A DNA stretch of 64,000 bases, from the NCBI RefSeq assembly GCF_020171745.1, contig NZ_JAIVAH010000018.1, positions 248,001-312,000 on the forward strand, given 5' to 3'. The notes below the pieces were generated by a model that ran no database searches, had not been told where the DNA came from, and was given only the letters and a program-made list of their open reading frames with translations. A program made the translations under genes and the position numbers. This DNA is from Prescottella equi. GTDB taxonomy: Bacteria; Actinomycetota; Actinomycetes; Mycobacteriales; Mycobacteriaceae. Positions 7,834 through 17,015 of this stretch are shown here, piece by piece. Positions within the stretch are counted from its first letter, which is position 1. Each line of letters starts with the position of its first letter.

Positions 7834-8232
7834 ATGGCGCCGTTCCCAGCCCTCACCCACATCGCGGTCACGGTGTCCGACATGGCCGCCAGCACCGAGT
7901 GGTACACCCGACTGTTCGGCTCACCACCGGTGCTCGACGAGGACGAGGTATCCGGCGCCTTCCACCACGCCGTGTTCGTGCTCGGAGGCGGGACGATGTT
8001 CGGCCTGCACACCCACATCGGCGAGCCCCCGAGCGGCGGCTTCGACGAACACCGAATCGGCCTCGACCACATCGCATTCGCCTGCACCACCGGCGAACTC
8101 GACTTCTGGCGGGACCGTCTCGACGAATTGGGCATCGCGCACGGCGGCATCAAGACCGCCGGCTACGGTTCGGGCCTGTCCTTCCGCGACCCGGACGGCA
8201 TCGCGCTCGAGTTCTTCGCACCGCCCGGCTGA
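7834..8232 (+). CDS. VOC (glyoxalase/bleomycin-resistance fold) protein, intact copy
   Basis: 132 residues, a single VOC module with two beta-alpha-beta-beta-beta units: LTHIAVTVSDMAASTEWYTRLFG at the start, then RIGLDHIAFACTTGELDFW, and DPDGIALEFFAPP with the C-terminal metal-binding Glu. The conserved His in LTHIAV and LDHIAF and this Glu fit a metal-dependent dioxygenase, lyase or resistance protein, but the substrate is unknown. GGAGGAAGAGG precedes the ATG, slightly far away. A frameshifted duplicate lies at 3078-3412, so the block 3.4-7.8 kb is flanked by direct repeats of this gene. Confidence 0.85.
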   Translation: MAPFPALTHIAVTVSDMAASTEWYTRLFGSPPVLDEDEVSGAFHHAVFVLGGGTMFGLHTHIGEPPSGGFDEHRIGLDHIAFACTTGELDFWRDRLDELGIAHGGIKTAGYGSGLSFRDPDGIALEFFAPPG

Positions 8233-8249
8233 CCCTGGCTGATTGCGCG

Positions 8250-8690
8250 TCAGCGCAGCTGCTCGAACAGGGACACGATGATCCCTTCGGGCCCACGGAC
8301 GTAGGCCATCCGCACGCTGTTCTGGTACTCGCCGATGCCGCCGACGAGCCCGTACCCGTCGACCGCGACCGCGTCGACGGCCGCCTGGAGGTCGCCTACC
8401 TCGAAGGACACGTTGCGCAGCCCGAGCTCGTTGGCCATCGCCGTCGGTGATCCGGGCACGTGATCGGGCGTGACGAAGGACGACAGTTCCAGCCGGAACC
8501 CACCGCCGGGCGCCCGCAGCATCACGATGTTGCAGTGTGCGCCGGGGATGCCGCACACGGTCTCCACGAACTCGCCCTCCACGGACCCGGTGCCCTCCAC
8601 CTCGAGACCCAGCCCGACGAAGAACGCCGTTGCCGCGTCGAGGTCCGCGACGGTGATCCCGACGTGGTCGAAACGTTGCACGTGCGCCAT
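8250..8690 (-). CDS. VOC family protein
   Basis: 146 residues starting MAHVQRFDHVGITVADLDAA, the usual opening of a VOC/glyoxalase-fold subunit, followed by a second module (LGLRNVSFEVGDLQAAV) ending GPEGIIVSLFEQL, where the Glu would be a metal ligand. The ATG at 8690 has AAGGGA just upstream; the longer open frame to 8882 is antisense-like Arg/Ser-rich sequence and was rejected. It is convergent with the VOC gene at 7834, whose stop lies 18 bp away, and the two share little sequence beyond the fold. The downstream-facing neighbour on the same strand is the glycosylase. The function may be glyoxalase-like or ring-cleaving. Confidence 0.8.
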   Translation of the reverse strand: MAHVQRFDHVGITVADLDAATAFFVGLGLEVEGTGSVEGEFVETVCGIPGAHCNIVMLRAPGGGFRLELSSFVTPDHVPGSPTAMANELGLRNVSFEVGDLQAAVDAVAVDGYGLVGGIGEYQNSVRMAYVRGPEGIIVSLFEQLR

Positions 8691-8724
8691 GGAATCCCTT
8701 GCCTTCGAAATCCGAGTGGACGGC

Positions 8725-9309
8725 CTACTTCCCCTTCGCCGCCTTCGCCGCGGCCTTGGCGGCCTGCTTGAACTCCCGCACCTCGAGGAGCGTCTGCCGG
8801 TCGACGACGTCGGCGATCGACCGGCGCGAGCCCTCGTCACCGTACGATCCGGCGGCCTCGCGCCAACCCTCGGGCTCGACACCGATCTGCTTCCCCAACA
8901 GCGCCAAGAAGATTCGCGCCTTCTGGTCGCCGTACCCGGGCAGCGCCTTGAGCCGCTTGAGCACCTCCTTGCCGTCCGGATCGCCCGACGTCCAGATCGC
9001 GGCGGTGTCGCCGTCGTAGTGCTCGACGATGTAGCCGCACAGCGACTGGATCCGCTCCCCCATCGATTTCGGGAACCGGTGCACCGCCGGCGGCTGCGCG
9101 CACACCGCGATGAAGTCTTCCGGGCTCATCTCGGCGATCTTGTGCACGTCGAGGCCACCGAGCCGGTCGTCGAGCTTCTTCGGGCCGGCGAAGGCGGTCT
9201 CCATCGGCACCTGCTGGTCGAGGAGCATGCCGATCAGCAGCGCGAGCGGGTCCGACGCCAGCAGGGCGTCCGCCTCGGGGTCACCGACGAGGTTCAGCGT
9301 GAGTGCCAT
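8725..9309 (-). CDS. HhH-GPD-type base-excision DNA repair protein
   Basis: 194 residues. The segment ASDPLALLIGMLLDQQVPMETAF corresponds to the first helices of the HhH-GPD glycosylase fold, and LKALPGYGDQKARIFLALLGK to the helix-hairpin-helix plus following helix. It lacks the four-Cys Fe-S cluster of Nth/MutY and belongs to the short actinobacterial group usually annotated as HhH-GPD-type base excision repair protein. The Lys in PGYGDQKA could be the glycosylase catalytic Lys. A Lys/Ala-rich tail (KQAAKAAAKAAKGK) may aid DNA binding. It ends 34 bp upstream of the VOC start and may share its transcript. Confidence 0.75.
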   Translation of the reverse strand: MALTLNLVGDPEADALLASDPLALLIGMLLDQQVPMETAFAGPKKLDDRLGGLDVHKIAEMSPEDFIAVCAQPPAVHRFPKSMGERIQSLCGYIVEHYDGDTAAIWTSGDPDGKEVLKRLKALPGYGDQKARIFLALLGKQIGVEPEGWREAAGSYGDEGSRRSIADVVDRQTLLEVREFKQAAKAAAKAAKGK

Positions 9310-9354
9310 GCCCCGATCCTGCCATCCACGCGGGCGTCGCAGGCACCATCGCCG

Positions 9355-10674
9355 TCACCGGCCGGGCGGACGCCGCCAGGCGACCACGACGACGATGACG
9401 CCCGCGGTGATCGCGATCGTCGCGGCCAGCGCCTCGAGCCAGTGCCCGAACAGCGTCGGCTGATCCACCGCGGGCACCGCCGCGAGCGCGGCGAACACCG
9501 CGACCACGGCAATGACACCGGCCGCGACCGTCCACGCCTGCGCGATCCGGGAATGCCGGTGCCCGCGACGTTCGGCGCTGCGCAGGAGAGCCCGCTCGAT
9601 CACCCGGGTCGCCTCCCCCAGCTCGGCGTCGAGCGCCGTCATCTCCGTCGACAGCCGTCGCACCAGCGCCGTCCGCACCTGGGCGGGCGACATCCGCGGG
9701 AGCGACTCCCCGTCGTGCCGCGCCTCGGCGGCCAGCAGCACCCGTTCCATGCGCCGCGCCTGCACCGCGGCGACGTCGTCGAGCGCCGTCAGCAGGCGCG
9801 CGTCCTCGAGCACGTCGTGGTCACGCAGATGGTCGAGCACCAGACGGTAGTCGGCGGCGTGCCGGGCCCGGACCGCGACCCACGGCACCAGGGCCCGGAT
9901 CATCTCGGCCACACCGAACACGTCGTGGTCGTGATCGGCGGCGGTCGCCTCGAGGTCGAACAGGATCGCGCCGGCGTCCTCCCGGACGGCGATGGCCGCA
10001 CCGTCACGCACGGGCCGTTCGGCGAGGGCGAGGCGCTCCCACCGCCACCCCGCGGCGTCGGTTCCGGGCCCGCCGACGCACTGACGGACCCGATCGCCGC
10101 CGTCCCCGCGCACCTCGACGACCAGTCCGGCCGACGCGCGTTCGTGCCCGGTATCGGCGACCAGCTCGGACAACCGCAGGTTCGGCAGCGCGGGATCGAG
10201 ATCCGGGAAGACCTCGTGCAGACGCGCGTCCGCGGTGAGCCCGAACGGCGCGAGCAACCGGTCGACCGCGCTGTCGATGCCGCTCCCACGCCAGTCGGCG
10301 AGCCCCTCGACCGGGTCGGCGGTCCAGTCCTCGCACGCGAGTACGACCCCGTGCCCGGGCACCTCCCACAGCGACAGGCAGTGCGCGGGCGGTCCGACAT
10401 GGATTGGCGCGGAGACTTTTCCGAGTACCAGTGGGTCTCCCGTGAACTCGACGCACTCCCGCACCGCGAGCAGGTTCACCGGAAGCGACGCGCTCACCGG
10501 ATCGTCGTTCGACGCCGGCAGGAACGGTGCGGATCCCGCGCCGGGACACGAATCGACCTGCGCGCCCGAGTCGCCCGGAATGTTCAGGGCCAGAAGGAAG
10601 ACGTCGAGACAGCCCGCTCGACGCGTCGACGTCGCGGGCACACGACGCCCCTCGACAACGGCCGGGGTGGCCAT
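9355..10674 (-). CDS. hypothetical protein with two C-terminal membrane helices
   Basis: 439 residues from the ATG at 10674; a GTG at 10686 is possible. I do not recognise a family. The N-terminal two thirds look soluble and globular (VPGHGVVLACEDWTADPVEG, LLAPFGLTADARLHEVFPDL). A helical, Arg-rich middle (QARRMERVLLAAEARHDGES, LSTEMTALDAELGEATRVIE) could form a coiled coil. Two hydrophobic helices close the protein (WTVAAGVIAVVAVFAALAAV and ALAATIAITAGVIVVVVAWR), so it is probably anchored with the bulk in the cytosol. It is divergent from the DUF5701 gene at 10809. The C-terminal helix pair with a helical stalk is reminiscent of CorA-like topology, but there is no GxN motif. Confidence 0.65.
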   Translation of the reverse strand: MATPAVVEGRRVPATSTRRAGCLDVFLLALNIPGDSGAQVDSCPGAGSAPFLPASNDDPVSASLPVNLLAVRECVEFTGDPLVLGKVSAPIHVGPPAHCLSLWEVPGHGVVLACEDWTADPVEGLADWRGSGIDSAVDRLLAPFGLTADARLHEVFPDLDPALPNLRLSELVADTGHERASAGLVVEVRGDGGDRVRQCVGGPGTDAAGWRWERLALAERPVRDGAAIAVREDAGAILFDLEATAADHDHDVFGVAEMIRALVPWVAVRARHAADYRLVLDHLRDHDVLEDARLLTALDDVAAVQARRMERVLLAAEARHDGESLPRMSPAQVRTALVRRLSTEMTALDAELGEATRVIERALLRSAERRGHRHSRIAQAWTVAAGVIAVVAVFAALAAVPAVDQPTLFGHWLEALAATIAITAGVIVVVVAWRRPPGR

Positions 10675-10808
10675 GGCACTCACCACTTTCGAACCCGCCG
10701 CGACCGGCGCGGCGACCCTGGCCGGAGTATGTCAGCTTTCCGCCGGAACGGGAACCAATGCCGGAGACCGCGCGTTGAACCCTCCGCCGCCGTCGAAAGG
10801 ATTCACCC

Positions 10809-11435
10809 GTGTCCGACGCCATCACCGAATTCGATCGCCAACTCGACCACCTCGTCGCCCTCGGCTACCCCGCCCTCGCGGGCACCACCGAGGAGTCTTT
10901 CCGCGAGGGGCTCGCTCCGCTGCGTGACATCGTCGCCGCCCGCCCCGACGCCGATGTGGTCCGGCATGAGGACCACGTCCCATTCGTGCTGGTTCCGTCC
11001 GGGATTCCGGCCGAGGAGGCGATGGCCCGCACCGCACTGGGCAGCAGACAGGGGTTCACCGTGCTCGAGGCCGGCGAACTCACCACGTTCCGTCCGATCG
11101 AGGGCGTCGACGTCCCCGACGGCCCCGGCTACCTGCTGTTCGACGTCGACACCGGATCCGAATTCCTCAACGTCACCCCGCAGGACGCGCTCGTCAAGAT
11201 CACCGCGAACGGCCGCAGCCCGCTCACCATCGCCGAGGGCATCGCGCTGATCACCGCCCGGCCCGACATGCTCCGCAAGAACAAGTGCTTCTCGCTGTCG
11301 GCGTCGCGCTGCGGCGACAAGCGGGTGCCGGCCCTGTGGATCAGCGACCGCAGGCCGAAGCTGGGCTGGTGCTGGAACGGCAACCCGCACACCTGGCTCG
11401 GGTCGGCGCACGCCGGGGACCGGGCCGGAATCTGA
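10809..11435 (+). CDS. DUF5701 family protein
   Basis: 208 residues. The start MSDAITEFDRQLDHLVALGY and the conserved middle (VLVPSGIPAEEAM, GYLLFDVDTGSEFLNVTPQD) match what I know as the actinobacterial DUF5701 family; the function is unknown. The C-terminal part has a Cys/Trp-rich segment (SASRCGDKRVPALWISDRRP, LGWCWNGNPHTWLGSAHAGD) that looks like a binding surface. No membrane or export signal is present. It is divergent from the membrane protein at 9355 and convergent with the esterase, whose stop is 7 bp away. Confidence 0.75.
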   Translation: MSDAITEFDRQLDHLVALGYPALAGTTEESFREGLAPLRDIVAARPDADVVRHEDHVPFVLVPSGIPAEEAMARTALGSRQGFTVLEAGELTTFRPIEGVDVPDGPGYLLFDVDTGSEFLNVTPQDALVKITANGRSPLTIAEGIALITARPDMLRKNKCFSLSASRCGDKRVPALWISDRRPKLGWCWNGNPHTWLGSAHAGDRAGI

Positions 11436-11442
11436 CCGAAGC

Positions 11443-12603
11443 TCAGGCGTCGGCGCGGCCCAGCAGCGCCGACGCCCCCTCGACCAGCAGATCGCGCCAC
11501 TGAATGTAGTCGTGACCGCCGCAGAACTCGCGGTAGTCCACATCGAAACCCTTGGACCGCAGCAAGTCCCGAACCTCGCGATTCTCCTCGATCAGTCGGG
11601 GCTCGAGCTGTCCGGCCGCCATCCAGAAACGCGATCCGCTCGAGTCGGCCTGCGCGAGCCGATCCTGGATGGACCGTCCCGCCATCGGGGGCCGCGGCCA
11701 CCAGAACGAGCCGGACAGGCTGACCGCCCCGCCGACGTGATCGGGCGCCTGCAACGCCGCGAAGGTGGCCGCGAGCCCGCCGTAGCTCGAACCACCGACC
11801 AGCACCGACGCCGGATCGCCGGTCGCACCCCACCGCTCGCGCAGGTACGGCAGCAGGTCGCCGGTGAGCGCGTCGAGAAACTCTGGGCTGCAGGGCAGTT
11901 CGCGCGAGCGCAGCCCGGGATCGATGCTGTCGATCATCACCACCAGCGGCACCCGGTGGCCACGCTCCCCGAGCCGATCCAGGGCGGGTGCGAGCGGAAT
12001 CTCGACCGCCGCCACCCGGCCGTCGAACACGATCAGCACCGGACGCTCCCGATCGACGAGTCCCGGCGGCTCGTAGAACCAGATGCTCCGATCCACGCCG
12101 GCGAGCGAGCGCCCCTCCTCGGTCATGCGGCCGCGCGGCGCCGCTCCGTGCACCCACCACCGCTGCGGCGAGGCGCCCGGCATCACCGCCTCCGAGCGCG
12201 CGGGCAGTCCCATCGATGTCACGACCGGGAGCGGGTTCAGCTCGTCGGTGACGAGGTCGGCGAGCACCCCGCGCCACCACTCCCATTCCGTCTGCCCCGC
12301 AGCAGGTTCGGTGATCGGCTCAGTGCGCGGCAGGAACCCGTAGCCGCCGCGCCACTGCTCGGGCACCTCCCGCGGCTGCACCCACAGATCGCTGCCGGGC
12401 AGCTGGCAGAGCGCATTCGCGTCCGGATCCCGACGATCGGTGATGCCGTTGGCCTCGAGGTACACGTGCCGCACCGGCGAGCCCTCCGGCGCGTGCCAGA
12501 CGAACGTCGCGGTCACGAACCCCGGCGGTCCGGGATCGATCAGCGGCGCACCCTCCGCCCGCAGACGACGCTGCAGGTCATCGACCGATGTGATGCTCGA
12601 CAT
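11443..12603 (-). CDS. enterochelin-esterase-like siderophore hydrolase
   Basis: 386 residues, close to Fes (about 400). The N-terminal domain (GFVTATFVWHAPEGSPVRHV, VYLEANGITDRRD) matches the Fes N-terminal immunoglobulin-like domain. The C-terminal part is an esterase-D-type alpha/beta hydrolase with nucleophile elbow VLVGGSSYGGLAA and terminal catalytic His in FCGGHDYIQWRDLL. It hydrolyses ferric tricatecholate-type siderophore backbones in the cytosol so iron can be reduced and released. It is divergent from a siderophore-binding lipoprotein and starts 14 bp from an IdeR/DtxR-type box, so it should be induced by iron limitation. Whether the substrate is enterobactin itself or a native catecholate is open. 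Confidence 0.85.
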   Translation of the reverse strand: MSSITSVDDLQRRLRAEGAPLIDPGPPGFVTATFVWHAPEGSPVRHVYLEANGITDRRDPDANALCQLPGSDLWVQPREVPEQWRGGYGFLPRTEPITEPAAGQTEWEWWRGVLADLVTDELNPLPVVTSMGLPARSEAVMPGASPQRWWVHGAAPRGRMTEEGRSLAGVDRSIWFYEPPGLVDRERPVLIVFDGRVAAVEIPLAPALDRLGERGHRVPLVVMIDSIDPGLRSRELPCSPEFLDALTGDLLPYLRERWGATGDPASVLVGGSSYGGLAATFAALQAPDHVGGAVSLSGSFWWPRPPMAGRSIQDRLAQADSSGSRFWMAAGQLEPRLIEENREVRDLLRSKGFDVDYREFCGGHDYIQWRDLLVEGASALLGRADA

Positions 12604-12616
12604 AGGTACCCCTTAC

Positions 12617-12635
12617 TTAGGTGACGCTTTCCTAA
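12617..12635. promoter_or_regulatory. IdeR/DtxR-type iron box
   Basis: TTAGGTGACGCTTTCCTAA matches the 19-bp consensus TTAGGTTAGGCTAACCTAA at 15 positions, with both outer hexamer ends intact. It lies between the divergent esterase (start 12603) and siderophore-binding protein (start 12675) genes. Iron-loaded IdeR would block both promoters. Confidence 0.85.
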
Positions 12636-12674
12636 TAGTAGGGTCGGGCCACCCACCCCTCAGGAGGAGCCCCC

Positions 12675-13706
12675 TTGTTATCGACAACCCTGCGTCGGCG
12701 CTCGGCCGGTACCCGGATCGCGGTCGCCCTGGGCGCCCTCGCAATCGGGCTGACGACAGCCGCCTGCTCGTCCGACGACGAGTCCACGGACGCCTCGGCT
12801 GCCACCACCGCGCAGTCCGGCGAATGGCCTCGCACCGTCGAAACCGCCACGGGCCCGGTCACACTCGACGCCCAGCCGCAGCGCATCGTGTCCACCAGCG
12901 TCACGCTCACCGGATCGCTGCTGTCGCTCGACGCACCGGTGATCGGCACGGGCGCGCAGCCCAAGAGCACGGTCACCGACGATCAGGGCCTGTTCACACA
13001 GTGGGCCGATGTCGCCGCCGAACGTGACGTCGAGGTCCTGTACCAGGGCGCGCCGAACGTCGAGAAGATCACCGCGGCCGCGCCCGACCTCATCGTCGTC
13101 TCGACCAGCGGCGCCGACTCGGCCGCACAGCAGGTCGCGACCCTGTCGCAGATCGCGCCGACACTGCTGTTCGACTACTCCGACAAGTCGTGGCAGGACC
13201 TGACGACCCAGCTGGCCGCCGCGGTCGGCAAGGAGGATCGGGCGACGGAACTGCTCGCCGAGTTCGACGCCAAGGTCGACGACGCCAAGCAGGTCATCGC
13301 GCCGGCGCTGCAGAACGGCGCCGCCCCGGTGAACATCCTCACCTACAACTCGCCCGAGGATTCGCGCATCTTCACGGCCGAGTCGGCGCAGGGCCGTCTC
13401 GCCACCCGCCTCGGCCTCACGGTCGCCTCGCTCCCGGCCGAGATCACCGGCACCGGCGCGGCGGCCGGCCGATCGGACATCGTCGCGGTGAACATGGAGA
13501 ACCTGCCGCTCGCGCTGACCGGGCCGACGACATTCATCATCAACGCGCAGCAGCCGGGCGCGGACAAACTGAAGGCCGACCCGACGCTCGCCGCCGTACC
13601 GTCGGTGCAGCGCGGCGCCGTCTACCCGCTCGACTTCGACAGCTTCCGCCTGGACTTCTACAGCGCGAACAACGTCGTCGACCGGATCGTGGCAGCGCTG
13701 TCGTAG
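12675..13706 (+). CDS. ferric siderophore ABC transporter substrate-binding lipoprotein (FepB-like)
   Basis: 343 residues. It starts at a TTG placed 7 bases after a perfect AGGAGG. A lipoprotein signal peptide ends in LTTAAC, with Cys31 as the lipidated residue. The rest is a class III (FecCD-type) binding fold: PQRIVSTSVTLTGSLLSLDA, APNVEKITAAAPDLIVVSTS and DFDSFRLDFYSANNVVDRIV near the end. It captures ferric siderophore outside the membrane for an ABC importer; no permease or ATPase lies alongside, so these are encoded elsewhere. It is divergent from the siderophore esterase and shares its iron box. Confidence 0.87.
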   Translation: MLSTTLRRRSAGTRIAVALGALAIGLTTAACSSDDESTDASAATTAQSGEWPRTVETATGPVTLDAQPQRIVSTSVTLTGSLLSLDAPVIGTGAQPKSTVTDDQGLFTQWADVAAERDVEVLYQGAPNVEKITAAAPDLIVVSTSGADSAAQQVATLSQIAPTLLFDYSDKSWQDLTTQLAAAVGKEDRATELLAEFDAKVDDAKQVIAPALQNGAAPVNILTYNSPEDSRIFTAESAQGRLATRLGLTVASLPAEITGTGAAAGRSDIVAVNMENLPLALTGPTTFIINAQQPGADKLKADPTLAAVPSVQRGAVYPLDFDSFRLDFYSANNVVDRIVAALS

Positions 13707-13728
13707 CAGCGGCGACGGGGGGAAACGC

Positions 13729-13764
13729 ACAGTGGCCGGTCACCGCGAGGTGACCGGCCACTGT
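13729..13764. terminator. bidirectional hairpin terminator
   Basis: Perfect 16-bp arms (ACAGTGGCCGGTCACC and GGTGACCGGCCACTGT) around GCGA. It separates the convergent siderophore-binding and aminotransferase genes (ends 13706 and 13778). No long T tract, as is common in high-GC actinobacteria. Confidence 0.8.
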
Positions 13765-13777
13765 CGTGTTCGGGGAA

Positions 13778-15082
<1,305 letters not shown>

Positions 15083-15117
15083 TCACCGACACGACCGGTC
15101 GGGGACGGGAAGAGATA

Positions 15118-15205
15118 GGGGACCCCGCGCACCCGGCAGAGCCCGTTGACCCTTGCTGCCTTCCGGCCCTGGGGGAGTTCACAGGATGCGCGCCGCGCGG
15201 GATCC
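15118..15205 (-). ncRNA. ffs: signal recognition particle RNA, small (4.5S) type
   Basis: Read on the minus strand, the apical part GGGCCGGAAGGCAGCAAGGG contains the GGAAG tetraloop region and the conserved symmetric/asymmetric loops bound by Ffh. The closing stem pairs GATCCCGCGC at the 5' end with GCGCGGGGTCC at the 3' end. The ends are estimated from this stem and may be off by several bases. The RNA forms the SRP with Ffh to target membrane proteins. It lies between tRNA-Ser and the aminotransferase gene. Confidence 0.9.
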
Positions 15206-15304
15206 GTCTACGAGTGTAACCGGACGATCGGGAATCGCAGTGATCCACCCCTCCCGGGGACCCCGTTTGGCATTCCGACCCCTCCAACAGGTAGGCTCCC
15301 CCAC

Positions 15305-15392
15305 GGAGGATTCGCCTAGTGGCCTATGGCGCTCGCCTGGAACGCGGGTTGGGTTAACGCCCTCAGGGGTTCAAATCCCCTATCCTCCGCCA
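15305..15392 (+). tRNA. tRNA-Ser (anticodon GGA)
   Basis: The acceptor stem GGAGGAT pairs with ATCCTCC, and the 3' GCCA is encoded. The anticodon stem CTCGC/GCGGG closes the loop CTGGAAC, giving anticodon GGA, which reads UCC and UCU. A long variable arm (class II tRNA, TTGGGTTAACGCCCTC region) and the T loop TTCAAAT follow. All are diagnostic of tRNA-Ser. A strong terminator starts 4 bp downstream. Confidence 0.97.
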
Positions 15393-15396
15393 CGGG

Positions 15397-15425
15397 AAGC
15401 CCCCGGTGACTTGTCACCGGGGGCT
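15397..15425 (+). terminator. rho-independent terminator after tRNA-Ser
   Basis: Arms AAGCCCCCGGTGAC and GTCACCGGGGGCTT pair perfectly around a TT centre, followed by TTCCTTTT. It ends the tRNA-Ser transcript and insulates the following barstar-domain gene. Confidence 0.9.
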
Positions 15426-15473
15426 TTTCCTTTTGCGTAGGTGCTCTGCGAAAGCCGCGGATACGCTCGCCGC

Positions 15474-16433
15474 ATGGTGCGGAGAGCGTTGTTCGACCCG
15501 ACCGATCACGACCTGTTCGCCGTGCAGCGGCAGCGCTTCGATTGGACCCTGCTGCAGAACGGCACGGTGTTCCGCTACGACACCCACTTCCAGCTCGACA
15601 GCGCCTGCGACCGGCTCGGCGGCCTCGGTTACCTGGTGCACAGCATCGATGCCCGCGACTGGACCTCGGTCGAGGACATGTACGACGCGCTTGCCGAGAG
15701 CATGTCCTACGACCGTTCCTACGGCGGCAGCCTCGATGCGATGAGCGACGTCTTCGCCGACGTCGGCACCTACATCTTCGGCAGCGATCCGGAGACCACC
15801 GGAACCGTCCTGGCGATCGCCGGATTCGAGACTCCGCTCGGCATCGATCCGCGCACTGCGCGGGGAATCCTGGACGTGTTCGCTCGCCAGGCGCGGCTCA
15901 CGGGCCTGTACGGCCACCCAATGCTGTGCCTGGTCGAATCGACCGCCACCGACCTCGGCCCGGTCGGCGGCACCGGCGTTTACCGTGGCAGCGTCTGGGA
16001 CGTCGAACCCGAAACGCCCGAACCCTTCCACCCCGAGGACCTGGTCGAACACATCCTGCAGGTCTACGTCCCCGACCCCGCCGACTACGTCACGGCGCTT
16101 CGTTCGGTCCTCGCCGAACTCCTCGCACCGATCGGGCAATGGGAGATCCTCGGGCCGATTCCGATCACCGATCCGCGCGCGGTCGGAGACGCCCGACGCA
16201 ACGCCCGGTGCCGCCCGCAGCCACTCCCTCCCGATTCCCGCTTGTGGCAGCTCTCGATCGGGGTCCGCGGGGAAGGCGATCACGACGTGCTCGCGACCCA
16301 ACTCGTGCACGCCCACCACGACGCGGGTCTGCACTTCGAGGGAATGGCCTCGCGGCTTCACCTGGCCGGAACGCCGGAGCTCGAGGATGCGCTCGGGCGC
16401 TACCGGGAACTCCGAGACGACGCCGACCGCTGA
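15474..16433 (+). CDS. protein with N-terminal barstar-like domain
   Basis: 319 residues. The first ~120 resemble the barstar (barnase inhibitor) fold: YDTHFQLDSACDRLGGLGYL and VHSIDARDWTSVEDMYDALA, then YDRSYGGSLDAMSDVFADVG, which is the hallmark N-L-DAL-D region. The remaining ~200 residues (QARLTGLYGHPMLCLVEST, LRSVLAELLAPIGQWEILGP, IGVRGEGDHDVLATQLVHAH) are a domain I do not recognise. Barstar-type proteins bind and silence a ribonuclease. No barnase-like toxin is visible next to it. The ATG at 15474 was chosen because the longer frame begins inside the terminator tail. It is convergent with the lipoprotein gene 9 bp away. Confidence 0.7.
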   Translation: MVRRALFDPTDHDLFAVQRQRFDWTLLQNGTVFRYDTHFQLDSACDRLGGLGYLVHSIDARDWTSVEDMYDALAESMSYDRSYGGSLDAMSDVFADVGTYIFGSDPETTGTVLAIAGFETPLGIDPRTARGILDVFARQARLTGLYGHPMLCLVESTATDLGPVGGTGVYRGSVWDVEPETPEPFHPEDLVEHILQVYVPDPADYVTALRSVLAELLAPIGQWEILGPIPITDPRAVGDARRNARCRPQPLPPDSRLWQLSIGVRGEGDHDVLATQLVHAHHDAGLHFEGMASRLHLAGTPELEDALGRYRELRDDADR

Positions 16434-16442
16434 GGGATTCGC

Positions 16443-16937
16443 TCACCCACCCGGAGCATTGGTGATCTTCTCCCCTGCCGGGTTGAGTGCCCACCACAGG
16501 TTGTCCATGCCCTGTCCCGCAACGGAACCGGGCCGCGGATCGCCCGCGAAGAGGTAGAGCGGCATCCCGTTGACGGTCACCTGTTTGCCGCCCTGCGGGC
16601 CGGGGATGGTGCCGATCACGCCGGAGACGCCCGCGATCTCGGGCCGGGACTCGTCGGTCGTCACGGGCGGCCACATCTGCAGGCACACCGCGTCGCACGC
16701 GCTCGCGTTCGTGCCGGGTTCGTCGCGGTCGTAGGCGTAGACGGTCATGTTGTCGACATTCACGACGACCTGACCGATGCTCGATTCCCCCGTCGTCAAC
16801 ACCGGGCCCGCCGACGGCACGGTGGACGGCATCGTCGTCGACGACGGGACGGGTCCGGAGTCGTCGCTGTCGGAACAACCGACCAGCGCGGCGCCCGCCG
16901 CGACTGCGGCGAACGAGATCACCAGGATTCTTCTCAT
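16443..16937 (-). CDS. lipoprotein with secreted-repeat (COG4315-type) domain
   Basis: 164 residues. The signal peptide MRRILVISFAAVAAGAALVGC ends in a lipobox with the lipidated Cys at position 21, followed by a Ser/Thr/Pro-rich linker. Two copies of the short secreted-repeat motif follow: MTVYAYDRDEPGTNASACDA with CLQMWPPV, and MPLYLFAGDPRPGSVAGQGM with NLWWALNPAG. Such proteins are surface lipoproteins of unknown function, common in actinobacteria. The ATG at 16937 has GGGAG eight bases upstream. It is divergent from the AraC gene at 17016; the open frame upstream of the ATG belongs to the antisense of that gene. Confidence 0.82.
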   Translation of the reverse strand: MRRILVISFAAVAAGAALVGCSDSDDSGPVPSSTTMPSTVPSAGPVLTTGESSIGQVVVNVDNMTVYAYDRDEPGTNASACDAVCLQMWPPVTTDESRPEIAGVSGVIGTIPGPQGGKQVTVNGMPLYLFAGDPRPGSVAGQGMDNLWWALNPAGEKITNAPGG

Positions 16938-17015
16938 GCCGTTACTCCCGTCCGTGTGTCCAGTCCGGCCCGTTCCGGGCGCGGATTGTCGGTGGTCACC
17001 CCTACCCTGAGCGTC

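Noticed and set aside
8470-11250. Very long open plus-strand frame (over 900 codons)
   Set aside because: It is the antisense of the VOC, glycosylase and membrane protein genes; Arg/Pro/His-rich, no domain, and the opposite-strand genes have clear motifs.
15118-15205. Reading the structured region before the aminotransferase as a riboswitch or attenuator
   Set aside because: It has the exact GGAAG/GCAG core and closing stem of bacterial small SRP RNA.
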